From Planctomycetota bacterium (GTDB taxonomy: Bacteria; Planctomycetota; J058; J103): DNA of 6,550 nucleotides. The position numbers were made by a program, and so were the translations under genes. Position 1 is the stretch's first letter. Each line of letters begins with the position of its first letter. The stretch is from positions 1-6,550 of the forward strand of contig RFJN01000222.1 of assembly GCA_003694875.1 (NCBI GenBank), in the 5' to 3' direction. The notes beneath the pieces are model-generated. The model searched no databases. It saw nothing but the letters and a program-made list of their open reading frames with translations, and had not been told where the DNA came from. This document shows positions 6,152-6,550 of this stretch, piece after piece.

Positions 6152-6550
6152 ACCAGCGGCTGTAGCGGGTGATCTCCTCCCGGCTGTGGAACACGGTCGG
6201 GTCGGCGAGACCGGCCCGCAGCGCCCCGGTCTCGGGGGGCAGCGCACCGGCTGCAACCCGCTGCGCGATCGCGTCCACGAGCGCCCACCACGTGTGCGCC
6301 AGCACCCGCGTGGGCGGGCGCGGCCCGATCCAGCGCAGCCGGTCGGCGACCAGCCGGTAGCCCGCCTCGGGGGTGAGCAGGTCGAGCCCGAGCGCGAGGC
6401 GTGCCTGTTCGCGCTCGCGCAGGCGCGCGAGGGTGTCGGCGAGCCGCAGCCCCGGCTCGGGCGCCTCGAGCCGCTCCCCCATGCGCAGCGCCGCGCGCGA
6501 CAGCTCGCTCGGCCCCCGAGCGCTGCGCCGTCCCGCCCGCCGCAGCGTCC
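6135..6550 (-). CDS. C-terminal part of an unrecognised protein, cut by right edge
   Basis: The minus-strand frame is open from the window edge to the TGA at 6135-6137, giving 137 visible residues; the true start lies outside. A Met in the frame at 6480-6482 is a possible start but nothing marks it as real, and the coding pattern continues upstream of it. The visible part is helical and Arg/Leu/Ala-rich (RLADTLARLREREQARLALGL), then LVADRLRWIGPRPPTRVL, AHTWWALVDAIAQRV, and a Trp-rich end, REEITRYSRWWRARP. No signal peptide or membrane segment is seen in this part. Its G/C-rich third positions support real coding. I do not recognise the family. It converges on znuB, so it is not part of the metal operon. 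Confidence 0.6.
   Translation of the reverse strand, partial: TLRRAGRRSARGPSELSRAALRMGERLEAPEPGLRLADTLARLREREQARLALGLDLLTPEAGYRLVADRLRWIGPRPPTRVLAHTWWALVDAIAQRVAAGALPPETGALRAGLADPTVFHSREEITRYSRWWRARP

Overview
The window is GC-rich (roughly 70% or more in the coding parts). Its strong third-position G/C bias, YraN-like tail, outer-membrane beta-barrel protein and ZnuABC-type importer all point to a Gram-negative, probably a high-GC proteobacterium. Gammaproteobacteria is my guess; the sequence does not prove the class.

Layout, left to right: (1) the 3' end of a yraN-like (UPF0102) gene, cut by the left edge, followed by a GC-rich hairpin; (2) a small exported His/Cys protein with a CPLC motif (DUF2946-like), preceded by a plausible sigma70 promoter so close to the ATG that the transcript may be leaderless; (3) an outer-membrane beta-barrel protein with a periplasmic coiled coil; (4) a ZnuA-type metal-binding protein; (5) a ZnuC-type ATPase; (6) a ZnuB-type permease carrying a HEAT-repeat domain of about 160 residues at its C-terminus; (7) a 568-base stretch with no convincing gene and locally much lower GC; (8) on the minus strand, the 3' end of an unrecognised gene running off the right edge.

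Genes 2 to 6 lie on the plus strand and look like one transition-metal (most likely zinc) uptake operon. The barrel would pass or collect metal at the outer membrane, the CPLC protein and ZnuA would handle it in the periplasm, and ZnuB/ZnuC would move it across the inner membrane. znuA-znuC and znuC-znuB are joined by 4-base GTGA overlaps, which suggests translational coupling.

The most unusual item is the permease-HEAT fusion. The permease core is about 310 residues and is followed by a short His-rich linker (HEHRH) and four or so helical hairpins ending in a Trp-rich motif. Charge distribution suggests that this extra domain may lie in the periplasm, on the side where ZnuA docks. I found no recognisable Zur operator, so metal-dependent regulation is not shown by the sequence.
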